Of a stretch of 64,000 nucleotides of DNA, positions 55,401 to 63,441 are shown in pieces. Below the pieces are notes generated by a model that saw nothing but the letters and a program-made list of their open reading frames with translations, ran no database searches and was not told where the DNA came from. Within the stretch, counting starts at the first letter, position 1. The number at the start of each line of letters is the position of its first letter. The position numbers were made by a program, and so were the translations under genes. Origin of the DNA: Actinomadura opuntiae (GTDB lineage: Bacteria > Actinomycetota > Actinomycetes > Streptosporangiales > Streptosporangiaceae); NCBI RefSeq assembly GCF_030283205.1, contig NZ_JASNWF010000004.1, positions 372,001-436,000 on the forward strand, given 5' to 3'.

Positions 55401-55535
55401 CGGAACCCCGGCCAGAAGCGCGGCCAGCGCAACGAGCGCACCGATCCCGGCGAGAACGTCCCCGGCACTACGCCGCCTGCCATACAGGGGTCCGCGCGAC
55501 CGCGCCGAAGGGCGCTGCCCGTGCCGCGTCACCAT
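52458..55535 (-). CDS. Membrane protein with LysM and BTAD domains, Tad-cluster associated
   Basis: A 1025-residue protein. Two or three hydrophobic helices near the N-terminus (about 28-50, 75-98 and 125-145) are followed by a LysM-like domain (about 193-255, YRVHPPEGRHHESLWEIAEKCLG), a Pro/Ala/His/Gln low-complexity region (about 275-390), another helix (about 408-425), a long central domain of about 350 residues and a C-terminal bacterial transcriptional activation (BTAD) domain (about 930-1020). LysM binds peptidoglycan while BTAD proteins bind partners or DNA. Similar proteins sit at the end of Tad pilus clusters in streptomycetes. Its exact role is unknown. Confidence 0.78.
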   Translation of the reverse strand: MVTRHGQRPSARSRGPLYGRRRSAGDVLAGIGALVALAALLAGVPYALLTFFGSPLPSHLPAASDLGHRVGPGSLIGILVVLVWLAWIQLALCVVVEVYAGIRGVGVPARVPLAGGTQSLVHRLVVAALLLFTATSVIVPALSGGLAQRPAHAQAQEHRRVPDAQDHRPAEAAPPPADTRTQSLAEEPVSTKIYRVHPPEGRHHESLWEIAEKCLGEGRRYKEIYDLNKGHVQPDGTRLTIASLIRPGWILEMPADAKHAQAIPVQDLHDYYRYGHAVPDHEQHPQEPAPSTPAPQKPAPQPSAPATPAPQPSQTQAPAHTPAPQTPAPQPTHTQAPAHTPAPSHTPAPSHAPSPSHQAETPSHPPAHGGATDGPSGAMGGGAGSGGATVPGQTRTSYEEPGRSFEVTWPQGLAAASLLAAGLLGALGRRRRAQMWNRAFGHMIVRPEGAAAEAERALRFGADPDGARLLDLELRHLSKSMAAGGRALPTVYGVHLGSGSIDLWIAPADRNPPAPWQAFDDGQVWRLRADAAAGLEASDLADVLAPYPGLVSIGTNDNGRILVDLEAAHGLIALRGPDADRRAALAAIAMELATNRWSDHMRITLVGFGSEFGDGLGRIAPDRIRSVPNLADALPELEGRSEEVRQALAASGVDSVLTGRCRGVFGEAWMPHYLIMADPPTEQEADRLVALARTGTRMAAGYLVPGDVQGATWTWDVDERGRLHAGVLGFEVDAQLVRDDQYRAVFELFRTAGRAESVPLPDLAAGPQPPAAQQSSVDVRLLGPIEVEAPGPMDESRRELCTEVLVYLAAHPNGVHPTVLSGAIWPRGVTAGVRDACVARVSDWLGRDARGRPNLYYDERGRIRLGSEVRVDLAVFRWLVWRSAAEPASEMAYMAYALDLVRGPLLAGRPRGRYAWLAAHDLEYEATARVVDVAHRLTVLRLDEGDARGAVAAARAGLRLAPEDEGLWRDLLRATHATGDQAQVKVAVDELRGRIGRDPMIDQLQPETEALVEELLPEWHRVGSP

Positions 55536-55599
55536 CGCGCCCCCACCGTTCTCCGGTCCTCGGACGTCGCACCCATGGTAAAGCCGTTCTCGGTGGTCC

Positions 55600-56055
55600 T
55601 CACGGGCCGTTTCCTCCGGTGACGGGGTGGGCGGTCTCCGTGGAGGACAGGGTGAACGAGCCGAGGCCGGGGATGATCCCGAGGATCTGCGGCTTCACCG
55701 TGATCTCGACGGTGACCGTGACCTGCTGCTGGTCGGCGTCGCACCGGGACGCGGCGACCTCGGTGCCGGACGCGCCGAGCAGGTCGCAGGCGGCGGTGCG
55801 GGCCCGGCCCGGGTCGAGGACGGGCTCGCCGGTCGCGCGGAGCGCGTCGGTGTCGATCTCGTTGGCGCCGGCGCGGGCGGCCTGCTCGGCCAGGTCGGCG
55901 GCGCGCTGCCGGGCGTGGATCGCCAGGCCGCCGTCGACCAGCAGGCCCGCCAGCATCAGCACGATCGGCGTGAACAGGACGGTGTACATCGCGATCGTGC
56001 CGCGGTCGTCCCGTACCCGGGCGCGTGCCGCGGCGCGGCGCAGGGCGCGTCTCAT
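55600..56055 (-). CDS. TadE/TadG-like pilus-associated protein
   Basis: A 151-residue protein with a basic cytoplasmic start, then GTIAMYTVLFTPIVLMLAGLLVDGGLAI as the single membrane helix and an extracytoplasmic domain with two Cys. The pilin-like cleavage pattern has Gly 19 but Tyr at +5 where its relatives have Glu. Start overlaps the previous gene's stop (ATGA). Confidence 0.8.
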   Translation of the reverse strand: MRRALRRAAARARVRDDRGTIAMYTVLFTPIVLMLAGLLVDGGLAIHARQRAADLAEQAARAGANEIDTDALRATGEPVLDPGRARTAACDLLGASGTEVAASRCDADQQQVTVTVEITVKPQILGIIPGLGSFTLSSTETAHPVTGGNGP

Positions 56056-56507
56056 CGGCCGTCCTCCGGTTCCGCGGGGGCGTCCCCGCCGCCCCGGAAG
56101 GTGAAGGTGTCGATCGGGGCGACCGACCGGCCCTGCAGCCGCTTGCTGCCGGGCAGCCCGATGAACGCCAGGTCGGAGAGGTTCACGTCGCAGACGATCG
56201 TCACCGCGACGCGGCCGCCGGGTGCGAAGTCCGACACGTCGGTCTGGACGGACGGCCCGCCGGAGCACCAGTGCGAGTCGCGGAGCCCGGCGGTGGCGGT
56301 CTCCTGCGCGAGCTCCTGCGCGGAGCCGGCGTCGCGGGCGATGGACGCGGCGCGCACCGCGTCGCGGGCGGCGCCGTCCACCTGGCTCTGCGCGTCCACC
56401 ATCCGCCCGGCTCCGGCGAGGAACAGCAGGAACGCCACGAACAGCGGCGTGACCAGCACCAGTTCCAGCGACATCGAGCCCCGGTCGTCGCCGCGCCGCC
56501 CCTTCAC
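56052..56507 (-). CDS. TadE-like minor pilin
   Basis: A 151-residue protein with Gly 10 followed by SMSLE, so Glu is at +5 as in prepilins, and a hydrophobic helix ending in a secreted domain with a Cys pair (WCSGG, VCDVN). GTG 56507 overlaps the upstream stop (GTGA) and the stop overlaps the next start (ATGA). Confidence 0.82.
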   Translation of the reverse strand: MKGRRGDDRGSMSLELVLVTPLFVAFLLFLAGAGRMVDAQSQVDGAARDAVRAASIARDAGSAQELAQETATAGLRDSHWCSGGPSVQTDVSDFAPGGRVAVTIVCDVNLSDLAFIGLPGSKRLQGRSVAPIDTFTFRGGGDAPAEPEDGR

Positions 56508-56992
56508 CGGCCCGCGCCCTGCTGGCAGGCGAGGCCCGCGCCGACGTCCGGGCGGAAGCATTCGATCGGGCCCTGCGACCGCTGCGACACGTGGAAGGTC
56601 AGGAACGGGATGACCTGGACGGCGTTGCCGCTGACCTCGACCCAGCGTTCGTCGTTGACCTCGCCGGTGTCCACGCGCAGGCCGCTGATCAAGTGGGGGC
56701 CGACGTGGTCGATGTCGCCGGTGGCCTTGGCGACCGCCGCGTCCTGCCAGCCGCCGCCGACGGGCTCGGTGCGGGCGACGCGGGCGCCGGCCTGCGCGGC
56801 GGCCAGCGCGACGTGCCGGGCGTGGAACACCATCGTGAACTGGACGACGGCGAGCAGCACGAGGATGAGCACCGGCGTGAGCAGCGCCCATTCCATCGAC
56901 GACGCGCCCCGGTCGGACCGCAGCCGCCGGGCCGCCGCGACGGCCCACCGCCGCGCCGGTCGCACGGGTGCACGGGACCGCATTCCGGTCAT
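56504..56992 (-). CDS. TadE-like minor pilin
   Basis: A 162-residue protein with an Arg-rich start and Gly 29 followed by ASSMEWALLTPVLILVLLAVV, with Glu at +5 of the presumed cleavage site. The extracytoplasmic part has two Cys near the C-terminus. Its ATG overlaps the pilin gene stop (ATGA). Confidence 0.83.
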   Translation of the reverse strand: MTGMRSRAPVRPARRWAVAAARRLRSDRGASSMEWALLTPVLILVLLAVVQFTMVFHARHVALAAAQAGARVARTEPVGGGWQDAAVAKATGDIDHVGPHLISGLRVDTGEVNDERWVEVSGNAVQVIPFLTFHVSQRSQGPIECFRPDVGAGLACQQGAGR

Positions 56993-57201
56993 CCCGTGTT
57001 GATGCTGTTGGCCTTGTCCTGGATCTTCTTCTGGATGATCGCGCCGATGGTGATCGCGATCAGGGCGAGGATCGCGGTGATGATCGCCCATTCGATCGCG
57101 GACGCGCCCTTGGTGCGCTCCTCCTCGTCGCGCAGCCGCGCCAGCCGGGTGGCCAGCAGCGCGCGCAGATAGACCAGGGCGGGATCGTTCAGCGGGTTCA
57201 T
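56989..57201 (-). CDS. Flp-type pilin
   Basis: A 70-residue small protein: 31-residue charged leader, Gly 32, then ASAIEWAIITAILALIAITIGAII as the hydrophobic N-terminal helix with Glu at +5, and a short Lys-rich C-terminus. This is the size and layout of the major Flp pilin, which forms the fibre after prepilin cleavage. It lies between the TadC gene and three TadE-like genes. No second pilin gene is visible. Confidence 0.85.
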   Translation of the reverse strand: MNPLNDPALVYLRALLATRLARLRDEEERTKGASAIEWAIITAILALIAITIGAIIQKKIQDKANSINTG

Positions 57202-57250
57202 CGTGCCACCTCCAGGGGGACTGCGGGGACGGGCCCGGCGGGATGCGGCG

Positions 57251-58165
57251 TCACGAGGCGAGCACCCGCATCAGGGCCGGATAGGCCAGGAAGACCAGGA
57301 AGCCGGCGCACAGGAACAGCTGCGCGACGAGCATGGACTGCGACCGCTCGCCCGCCCGGCCCTCCAGGTCCGAAAGCTCGCGGCTGCGCATCGAGGCGGC
57401 GCGCGCGGACAGCGACGCGCGGATCTGCGCGCCGTCGTCGGACACCAGCGCGAGCGCGCCGGCGAGGTCGCGCAGCTCGGCGATGTCGAGGTCGTCGCCG
57501 AGCCGGCCGAGCGCCTGCCAGGGCGTCTGCCCGGTGAGGCGGGCGTTGCCGAGCGCGTCGCGGATCCGGCGCATCGCCGGTCCGTCCCCGACGTTCGACG
57601 CGCTCATCAGCGCCTCCGGGACGCCGCGCCCGCCCGCGAGGTTCATCGAGACCAGGTCGAGGAACGCGCCGACGACGTGCCGGAAGTCCTGCCGGCGGGC
57701 CTGCGCCTCCTGCCGCAGCTGCATGTCGGGGAAGAAGAAGAACAGCGCGGCGAACAGCACGCAGATCCACACCGGGACCTGCACGGACGAGCCGAAGCCG
57801 AGCAGCGCGAAGTAGGCGACGATCAGCGGGATGAACAGCAGCGCGGCGGCGGGCAGCAGGAACTTGGTCGCCAGGAACGCCTCCAGCGACCGCTCGGTGA
57901 TGGCGAGGTCGGCGCGGATCGAGCGCATCTTCCAGCCGCGCGACTCGCAGAACTCCGCCAGCTCCCGGCCGAGCCGGGCGCGCATCCCGCCGACCCGGCC
58001 GAGCGGCGGGGACGTCCCGGCCCGGGCGTCCTCGAGGTCGCGGCGGCGGGCGGCGTCGAGCGCGGCCATCCGCGCGGCGAGGCCGGGCCGCGCCGGGAAC
58101 AGCGCCCGGACGAGCCCGTACAGGCCGAGGCCGACGACGGCGCCCGCGAGGATCGCACCGGTCAC
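57251..58165 (-). CDS. TadC-like inner membrane assembly protein (T2SS F family)
   Basis: A 304-residue protein with an N-terminal helix, cytoplasmic helical region, two central helices (around 105-150) and a T2SSF domain (about 160-290) starting RRQDFRHVVGAFLDLVSMNLAGG, plus a final helix. It forms the pilus platform with TadB, encoded next door. GTG 58165. Confidence 0.88.
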   Translation of the reverse strand: MTGAILAGAVVGLGLYGLVRALFPARPGLAARMAALDAARRRDLEDARAGTSPPLGRVGGMRARLGRELAEFCESRGWKMRSIRADLAITERSLEAFLATKFLLPAAALLFIPLIVAYFALLGFGSSVQVPVWICVLFAALFFFFPDMQLRQEAQARRQDFRHVVGAFLDLVSMNLAGGRGVPEALMSASNVGDGPAMRRIRDALGNARLTGQTPWQALGRLGDDLDIAELRDLAGALALVSDDGAQIRASLSARAASMRSRELSDLEGRAGERSQSMLVAQLFLCAGFLVFLAYPALMRVLAS

Positions 58166-58178
58166 GCGTCACCGCCCC

Positions 58179-59177
58179 TCATGCCGGACCGCCGCCCGCG
58201 TCCATGGTGTGGCGGCCGCGCAGCGGGACGTCCTGGGTCGTGCCCGTGCGCCCGGCCTGGGCGGCGCGTCCGGCCTGCCAGGCCGCGACGGTGCTGGGCA
58301 CCTCGCCGGGCACGCCGGGGCCCGCCTGCCGCGGCTCGCTGAGGAACCGTCCGGGCAGGTCGTACTTGGCGAGGCGGCGCAGCCACAGGAACGCGGCGGC
58401 GTACAGGGCGACGACGACGCACAGCACGAGCTGGCCGAGGAAGTCGTCGTAGGGCTGCACGTAGGAGTGGTTGAACACGGCGAGCGCGAGGGCCGTGCCG
58501 ACCGAGACGCCGACGACGATCCGGACGCTGCGGCGGGTGGAGCGGCGGTCGGCCTCGACGCGGCGCCGCATGTCGAGTTCGGCGCGGGCGGACGTCGCGA
58601 GCGCGGTCAGCATGTCGCGCAGGCCGGGCCCGCGCAGCTTGGCGTTCAGAATGAGCGCGGCGACGACGAGGTCGGCGGACGGGTCGTCGATGTCGTCGGC
58701 GAACCGGCGCAGCGCCTCCGGCATCGGGACGCGGGTGTGCAGCCGGTCGACGAGGTCGCGCAGCGGCTGCCGCAGCGCCGCCGCGGCGGCGCGCTGCGAG
58801 GCGGGGATGGCCTGTTCGAGGCCGACCGCGCCGGCGATGGTGTCGCGCAGCGACTCGGTCCAGGCGGCGAGGCCCTCCAGCCGCGCCATGCCCTTGCGCT
58901 CCTCGGCGGCGCCGCCGGCCAGGCCGTCCCAGGCGAGCACGAGCGCGCCCGTCCCGGCGGCGGCGATCGGCCAGCGGGTCACCACCAGGACGAGCACCCC
59001 GGTGATGATCGCGACTGCGGTGCGGGTGGTGAGGGTGCGGACCAGGTCCTCGCGGCTGCGGCCGCGCGCCGGGCGGGTCCGCGCGGGCAGACCGCGGATC
59101 GCCACGCCGAGCAGCAGCAACCCGCCGCCGACCACGGCGCCGGCGACGATCGCGAGCAGCACGTCCGCGGAGTACAT
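58179..59177 (-). CDS. TadB-like inner membrane assembly protein (T2SS F family)
   Basis: A 332-residue protein with two N-terminal helices, a T2SSF domain (about 100-260, LEGLAAWTESLRDTIAGAVGLEQAI) and C-terminal helices (about 235-270), then a disordered Pro/Gly tail. ATG 59177 has GGGAGGT about 5 bases upstream. It is between the CpaF ATPase and TadC. Confidence 0.87.
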   Translation of the reverse strand: MYSADVLLAIVAGAVVGGGLLLLGVAIRGLPARTRPARGRSREDLVRTLTTRTAVAIITGVLVLVVTRWPIAAAGTGALVLAWDGLAGGAAEERKGMARLEGLAAWTESLRDTIAGAVGLEQAIPASQRAAAAALRQPLRDLVDRLHTRVPMPEALRRFADDIDDPSADLVVAALILNAKLRGPGLRDMLTALATSARAELDMRRRVEADRRSTRRSVRIVVGVSVGTALALAVFNHSYVQPYDDFLGQLVLCVVVALYAAAFLWLRRLAKYDLPGRFLSEPRQAGPGVPGEVPSTVAAWQAGRAAQAGRTGTTQDVPLRGRHTMDAGGGPA

Positions 59178-59196
59178 CACCCACCTCCCGCGCGGT

Positions 59197-60498
59197 TCAC
59201 CAGACACCTCCGTGGGACGGGTCGTAGCCGTGCTCGGCGAGCTCGTCGACGCACGCGATCGGCGCGGCCGGCACCGCGGCCCCGCCGGGCCCGAGCGCGA
59301 ACACCTCCGACGACAGCACCCGCCCGTCCACGCCGGTCACCTCGCGGACGCTGGCGACGTAGCGGCGCAGCCGCCCGCCGGAGGCGTAGTCGTTGCGCTT
59401 CTCGATGAACACCACGAAGTCGATCGCGCCCGCGATCAGCATGTGCGTGGCCTCGACGGGCAGCCGCTCCTCCGACTGGATCGCGTAGGTGGAGATGCGG
59501 TTGAACACCTCCGCCGAGGAGTTGGCGTGGATCGTCGACAGCGACCCGTCGTTGCCCTGCGTCATCGCGTTCAGCATCGTGACGATCTCGTCGCCGAGGA
59601 CCTCGCCGACGATGACGCGCGAGGGGTTCATCCGCAGCGACCGGCGGACCAGCTCCGCCATCGAGATCGCGCCCTGCCCCTCGGAGTTCGGGAGGCGCTG
59701 CTCGAACGCCACGCAGTTGGGGTGCAGCTCGGGGAAGGCGTCCAGGCCGAGCTCCAGGGCCCGCTCGACGGTGATGAGCCGCTCGTGCGCCGGGATCTCG
59801 TTGGCGACGGCGCGCAGCAGCGTCGTCTTGCCCGCGTTCGTCGCGCCCGCGATCATGATGTTCTTGCGGGCGAGGACGGCGGCGCGGAAGAACCGGCCGA
59901 GCTCGGGGCTGAAGGTGCCGTTGCCGATCAGGTCGGCGAGGAAGACCTTGCCGAGCCGGGCGCGCCGGATCGACAGCGCGGGGCGCAGCGTCACGTCCAT
60001 CACGGCCGACAGCCGCGAGCCGTCGGGCAGCCGCAGGTCCAGCTGCGGGTTCGCGGTGTCGAACGGCCGCGACGACAGCCCGCTGTAGGCGGCGAGGATC
60101 TGGATCAGCTCGACGAGCTCCTCGTCGGTCTCGGCGACCGGCTCGCCCATGACCTCCCGGCCGTCGGCGTAGCCGATGAACACCCGGTCGCAGCCGTTGA
60201 TGTCGATGTTCTCGATCTCGGGGTCCTCCAGCAGCGGCTGGAGGCGGCCGACCCCGAACAGCGCGGCGTGCACCCCGGCGGCGAGCGCCTCCTCCTCCTC
60301 GGCGTTCGGCGGGCGCCGCCCGGAGGTGATCTCGCCGCGCGCGAACTCCTCCAGCACCTGGCCGATCAGCGCGCGGGCGAACTGCCGCTCGTCCTCCCCG
60401 GACATGGGCGGCAGGCCGTGTGCGGCGTCCATCCGGCGCTGCTGGGCGAGCCGGTCGCCGACCTCCTGGCGGAGCCGTTTGACGAGGACGTGGTCCAC
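59197..60498 (-). CDS. cpaF: Pilus assembly ATPase TadA/CpaF
   Basis: A 433-residue secretion ATPase that powers pilin polymerisation. Walker A is GATNAGKTTLLRAV, the Asp box and Walker B are in the SRVIVGEVLGDEIVTMLNAMTQGNDGSLSTIHANS stretch, including the His box. The N-terminal domain has EIENIDINGCDRVFI. It is followed by tadB and tadC genes. Confidence 0.93.
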   Translation of the reverse strand: MDHVLVKRLRQEVGDRLAQQRRMDAAHGLPPMSGEDERQFARALIGQVLEEFARGEITSGRRPPNAEEEEALAAGVHAALFGVGRLQPLLEDPEIENIDINGCDRVFIGYADGREVMGEPVAETDEELVELIQILAAYSGLSSRPFDTANPQLDLRLPDGSRLSAVMDVTLRPALSIRRARLGKVFLADLIGNGTFSPELGRFFRAAVLARKNIMIAGATNAGKTTLLRAVANEIPAHERLITVERALELGLDAFPELHPNCVAFEQRLPNSEGQGAISMAELVRRSLRMNPSRVIVGEVLGDEIVTMLNAMTQGNDGSLSTIHANSSAEVFNRISTYAIQSEERLPVEATHMLIAGAIDFVVFIEKRNDYASGGRLRRYVASVREVTGVDGRVLSSEVFALGPGGAAVPAAPIACVDELAEHGYDPSHGGVW

Positions 60499-61539
60499 CT
60501 AGCGCCCCCGCTCCTCGTGTCGCCCACCCGCGGGGACCTGGTCGGGGCGCGCGTCCGGCGGAGCGGCGGGCCGCCCGTTCGGGACGGCGTGCGGCCCGCT
60601 CTCGCGCGGCCCGGCGGCCGGGGCCCCGGCCGCCGGCGCGTCGCCGGGCGGGGGCGGCGCCGCGGCGCCGGGGTGCTCGGGCGTCCCGGCGGACGCGGGG
60701 GACGACGCGGGGGACACAGGGGACGCTGCGGCGATCCGCGCGGTCAGGTCGCCGGCGACCTCGCGGGCCGAGCGGATCAGCAGTGACCGGTCCAGCCGGC
60801 CGCCCCACCGGCCCGACAGCAGGTCGGCGCCCTTCGGGTCGAGCGCGAGGCCGCCGAGCACCCGCACGTCGGGCGGGGGCGGCCCGGGCGCCGCGGCCGG
60901 GTCGGGGACCTGCCGGCCGCGCGCGCCGAGGATGATCCGGTCGACCTCGGCGATGGAGCCGCGGAAGTCGCGCGGGTCGGCGAGCACCAGCACCCCGATC
61001 GGCGGTCCGCCGCGCAGCTCCGCGCTGAGCGCGGCGACGCGCTCGCGCAGGTGCGCGACCTGCTCGAGCGTGGCACGGGTCAGCAGGACGACCAGGTCGG
61101 CCTCGCGCAGCAGGCCGAGCAGCGGGGTGCCGGCGCCGAGCCGCCCGCAGTCGGCGATCACGTCGACCGGGGCCAGGCCGGCGAACGCGCGGCCGAGCGG
61201 CCCCCACAGCCACGTCATCGCCTGCGCCTGCTCGGCGTTGGTGGTCCCCACGAGGACGTCGAGGCCACCGACGAGCCGCTGGCAGTGCTCGGCGACCTGG
61301 TCGGGGCGCAGCCCGCGGCGGGCGGTCGCGGCGAGGCTGAGCAGCCCGCGCGCGGGGTTCAGCATCCCGCCGTCGCCCTCGCCGCCGGGGGCCGCGGCGG
61401 GCAGCCGGTACACCAGGTCGCCGCCCGCCTGGTCGCACTCGGCGACCAGCACCGGGCGCGGCCACACCGCGCCGAGGGCCACGGCCGCCGTCGTGACGCC
61501 CGGCGCCCCCTTGTCGGCCGCGAGCGCGATCAGTGCCAC
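60499..61539 (-). CDS. TadZ/CpaE-like P-loop protein with a modified Walker A
   Basis: A 346-residue ParA/MinD-like protein. At the N-terminus the deviant Walker A reads KGAPGVTTAAVALG: the lysine of the GKT step is Val. Switch-like DVIADCGRLG and VLLTRATLEQVAHL follow. The last 90 residues are Pro/Ala-rich. TadZ proteins localise pilus machinery at a pole or site and some have atypical P-loops. GTG 61539 starts just after the SAF gene stop. Confidence 0.8.
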   Translation of the reverse strand: MALIALAADKGAPGVTTAAVALGAVWPRPVLVAECDQAGGDLVYRLPAAAPGGEGDGGMLNPARGLLSLAATARRGLRPDQVAEHCQRLVGGLDVLVGTTNAEQAQAMTWLWGPLGRAFAGLAPVDVIADCGRLGAGTPLLGLLREADLVVLLTRATLEQVAHLRERVAALSAELRGGPPIGVLVLADPRDFRGSIAEVDRIILGARGRQVPDPAAAPGPPPPDVRVLGGLALDPKGADLLSGRWGGRLDRSLLIRSAREVAGDLTARIAAASPVSPASSPASAGTPEHPGAAAPPPPGDAPAAGAPAAGPRESGPHAVPNGRPAAPPDARPDQVPAGGRHEERGR

Positions 61540-61540
61540 G

Positions 61541-62437
61541 TCAGTTCCCGCCCGTGCCCGGAGTGCCGTTGCCGGTGCCCGGCGTGCCATTGCCGGTGCC
61601 CTCGCCGCCGGTTCCGGCGGGCGGCTGGGAGTCGCCGGGCACGGGCGACTGCTTGCCCTGCGCCCCGCCGCCGGACGCCTGCCCGGGCGCCTTCGTCCCC
61701 TCGGGGATCAGCGCGATCGCTACCGTCCCGGCGGACGCGGCCTGCGCCACCTGCGCGGCGTCGGCGGGCGCGATGGCGACGTCCACGTTCGTCTGGTCGG
61801 AGCGCAGCCGGCTGCCCCCGCCGCCGCCCACGTTGATCACGATGGCCTCGGCGGCGAGCACCGTCCCGGCGCGCGGCCCGCCGCCGCTGCCGACCGCGTA
61901 CAGCGTCACCTTCTTGCCGCTCTCGACGCCGCCGGAGGGCAGCTGGCCCGGCTTGAGCGCGAGGCCGACGACGAGCCGGCCCTTCGCCGCCTCGTCGGTC
62001 CGGCTGATCATGCCGTTGGTCAGCAGCGCGCCCTTCACCAGCGGGACGGCCGCGTAGTAGCGCGACACGTTCAGCCGCTCGGACCAGTTGACGAACTGGA
62101 CGCCGGTGTCGCCGACCTGCACCTCTTCCAGGGCGCTCTGCGGGATCCGCTGCCCGGCCGCGACCGGCTGCGCGATCCGGATCGCCGACACCCGCTGCCC
62201 GCTCGCCATCACCAGGTAGGCGCTGGCGAGCGCGCCGCCGAGGATCAGCAGCACCGCCAGGGCGGCCAGCGCCGGCTTGCGCTCGCGCGGGGAGACGGGC
62301 AGCCGCTGCCCGCCGGACGTACCGAGCCCGGAGCGGCCGAGCCCGCCGCCCGCGCCCGGCCCGGAGGAGCCGCCGGAGGGGGCGCCGGACGAGCCGCCGG
62401 CGAGAGCCTGCCGATTGGCCTTCATCGCGCTGCGCAC
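61541..62437 (-). CDS. CpaB/RcpC-like SAF-domain pilus assembly protein
   Basis: A 298-residue protein with a Gly/Ser-rich cytoplasmic region (about 8-50), one helix (PALAALAVLLILGGALASAYLV) and an SAF domain starting QPVAAGQRIPQSALEEVQVG. The C-terminal part ends in a Gly/Asn/Thr/Pro heptad-like repeat. CpaB-type proteins act in the periplasmic or wall-side passage of Flp pili. It is the first gene of the Tad operon; GTG 62437 or ATG 62425 is the start. Confidence 0.8.
   Translation of the reverse strand: MRSAMKANRQALAGGSSGAPSGGSSGPGAGGGLGRSGLGTSGGQRLPVSPRERKPALAALAVLLILGGALASAYLVMASGQRVSAIRIAQPVAAGQRIPQSALEEVQVGDTGVQFVNWSERLNVSRYYAAVPLVKGALLTNGMISRTDEAAKGRLVVGLALKPGQLPSGGVESGKKVTLYAVGSGGGPRAGTVLAAEAIVINVGGGGGSRLRSDQTNVDVAIAPADAAQVAQAASAGTVAIALIPEGTKAPGQASGGGAQGKQSPVPGDSQPPAGTGGEGTGNGTPGTGNGTPGTGGN
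61554..61595. repeat. Two 21-bp tandem repeats at the end of the SAF-domain gene
   Basis: Two near-identical 21-base units differ at two positions. On the minus strand they encode the repeat NGTPGTG at the protein C-terminus. A third partial unit follows. Confidence 0.75.
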
Positions 62438-62648
62438 GTGCCCCTTCCCGCCCTCCTGCGGACCCCGCCTCAGGAGGTCTCCGCATCACCGGGCGATCCA
62501 TGCTTGCGGTGCGGGCAAGGCCGCGTCAATGGATTCGGTGAGGGTCGGCGGGCCGTTCTCTGGCGATACCGCGGTGACCTGCGAATTCGTTGATCACTTC
62601 GCTACTTACCACCAGTCACATCTGTCACTGACCCCATCCGCGGCGCCG
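62438..62648. other. 211-base region upstream of the Tad operon
   Basis: Lies between the SAF gene start and the end of the TetR gene. It is less GC-rich around 62580-62630 and must hold the promoter for the minus-strand pilus operon. No convincing gene, tRNA or palindrome was seen. Confidence 0.5.
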
Positions 62649-63359
62649 TCACGGCGCGTTCTGGAAGCCGACGAGGCGGCCGAGCAGCGCCATGGCGTGG
62701 TCGAAGTAGGCGGCCCGCTCGTCGATCACGTTGGTGAATTGCCCGAACAATTCGAAGCTGACCGTCCCGTACAGGCCGGCCCACGCGGTGAACGCCCGCG
62801 CGAGCACGTCGTCGGGCACGGCCGCGGGGATCGTCTCCCGCGCGCGCGCCATGTCCCCGGCCACCCGGGACGGCACCGGCGGGCACGGCCCGGCGGGGTC
62901 GAGCGCGTCCGCGGCGTGCGCCTCCGCGACGATCCGCACGAAGACGACCGAGTCGCGCATGGCGGCGGGGACGGTGTCCTGCGGCGCCTCGTAGCCGGGC
63001 ACCGGCGATCCGTACAGCAGCGCGTACTCGTGCGGGTGCGCGAGCGCCCATTCGCGGACGGCCCGGCACACCGCGAGCCACCGTCCGGCGTGGGACGCGC
63101 CCTCCTCGCGCGCAGTCTCGTCGGCGCGCTCCACCGCCTCGCCCACCGCGTTGTACCCGTCGATGATCAGCGCGGTCAGCAGGTCGTCGCGGCTGGGGAA
63201 GTAGCGGTAGATCGCCGAGGAGGCCATGCCCATCTCGCGGGCGACCGCGCGCAGCGACAGCCCCGCCGCGCCCGAGGTCGCCAGCTGCTCGCGCGCGATC
63301 CCGCTGATCTCCCGGATCAGCTCCGCCCGCACCCGTTCCCGTGCCGTCCGTCCGCTCAT
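62649..63359 (-). CDS. TetR-family regulator (WHG-type C-terminal domain)
   Basis: A 236-residue repressor with an N-terminal HTH: IREISGIAREQLATSGAAGLSLRAVAREMGMASSAIYRYFPSRDDLL in pieces (residues about 14-62). The C-terminal helices include WALAHPHEYALLYGSPVPGYEAP and a later WAGLYGTVSFELFGQF, the pattern of TetR_C_33/WHG regulators. It diverges from the epimerase/reductase gene at 63503; two matching palindromes in the 143-base gap are its likely operators, so it should repress that gene and itself. Confidence 0.88.
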   Translation of the reverse strand: MSGRTARERVRAELIREISGIAREQLATSGAAGLSLRAVAREMGMASSAIYRYFPSRDDLLTALIIDGYNAVGEAVERADETAREEGASHAGRWLAVCRAVREWALAHPHEYALLYGSPVPGYEAPQDTVPAAMRDSVVFVRIVAEAHAADALDPAGPCPPVPSRVAGDMARARETIPAAVPDDVLARAFTAWAGLYGTVSFELFGQFTNVIDERAAYFDHAMALLGRLVGFQNAP

Positions 63360-63392
63360 GCCGGGAGGTTAGCAGAGCACCGGAACAAAACG

Positions 63393-63405
63393 AGAGCACT
63401 GCTCT
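63393..63405. promoter_or_regulatory. Operator candidate 1: AGAGCA-N-TGCTCT
   Basis: A perfect 13-bp palindrome with 6-base arms, in the gap between tetR and the divergent reductase gene. A nested outer pair GAGCACCG (63375-63382) and CGGTGCTC (63413-63420) flanks it symmetrically. Confidence 0.65.
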
Positions 63406-63426
63406 TGACGAACGGTGCTCACAAGA

Positions 63427-63441
63427 GAGAGCATTGCTCTC
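63427..63441. promoter_or_regulatory. Operator candidate 2: same palindrome, 35 bp from the first
   Basis: GAGAGCA-T-TGCTCTC repeats the first site with one more matched base on each side. Centre-to-centre distance is 35 bases, somewhat more than three helical turns. Paired sites between divergent genes are typical for TetR-family control. Another GAGCACCG copy follows at 63449. Confidence 0.7.
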
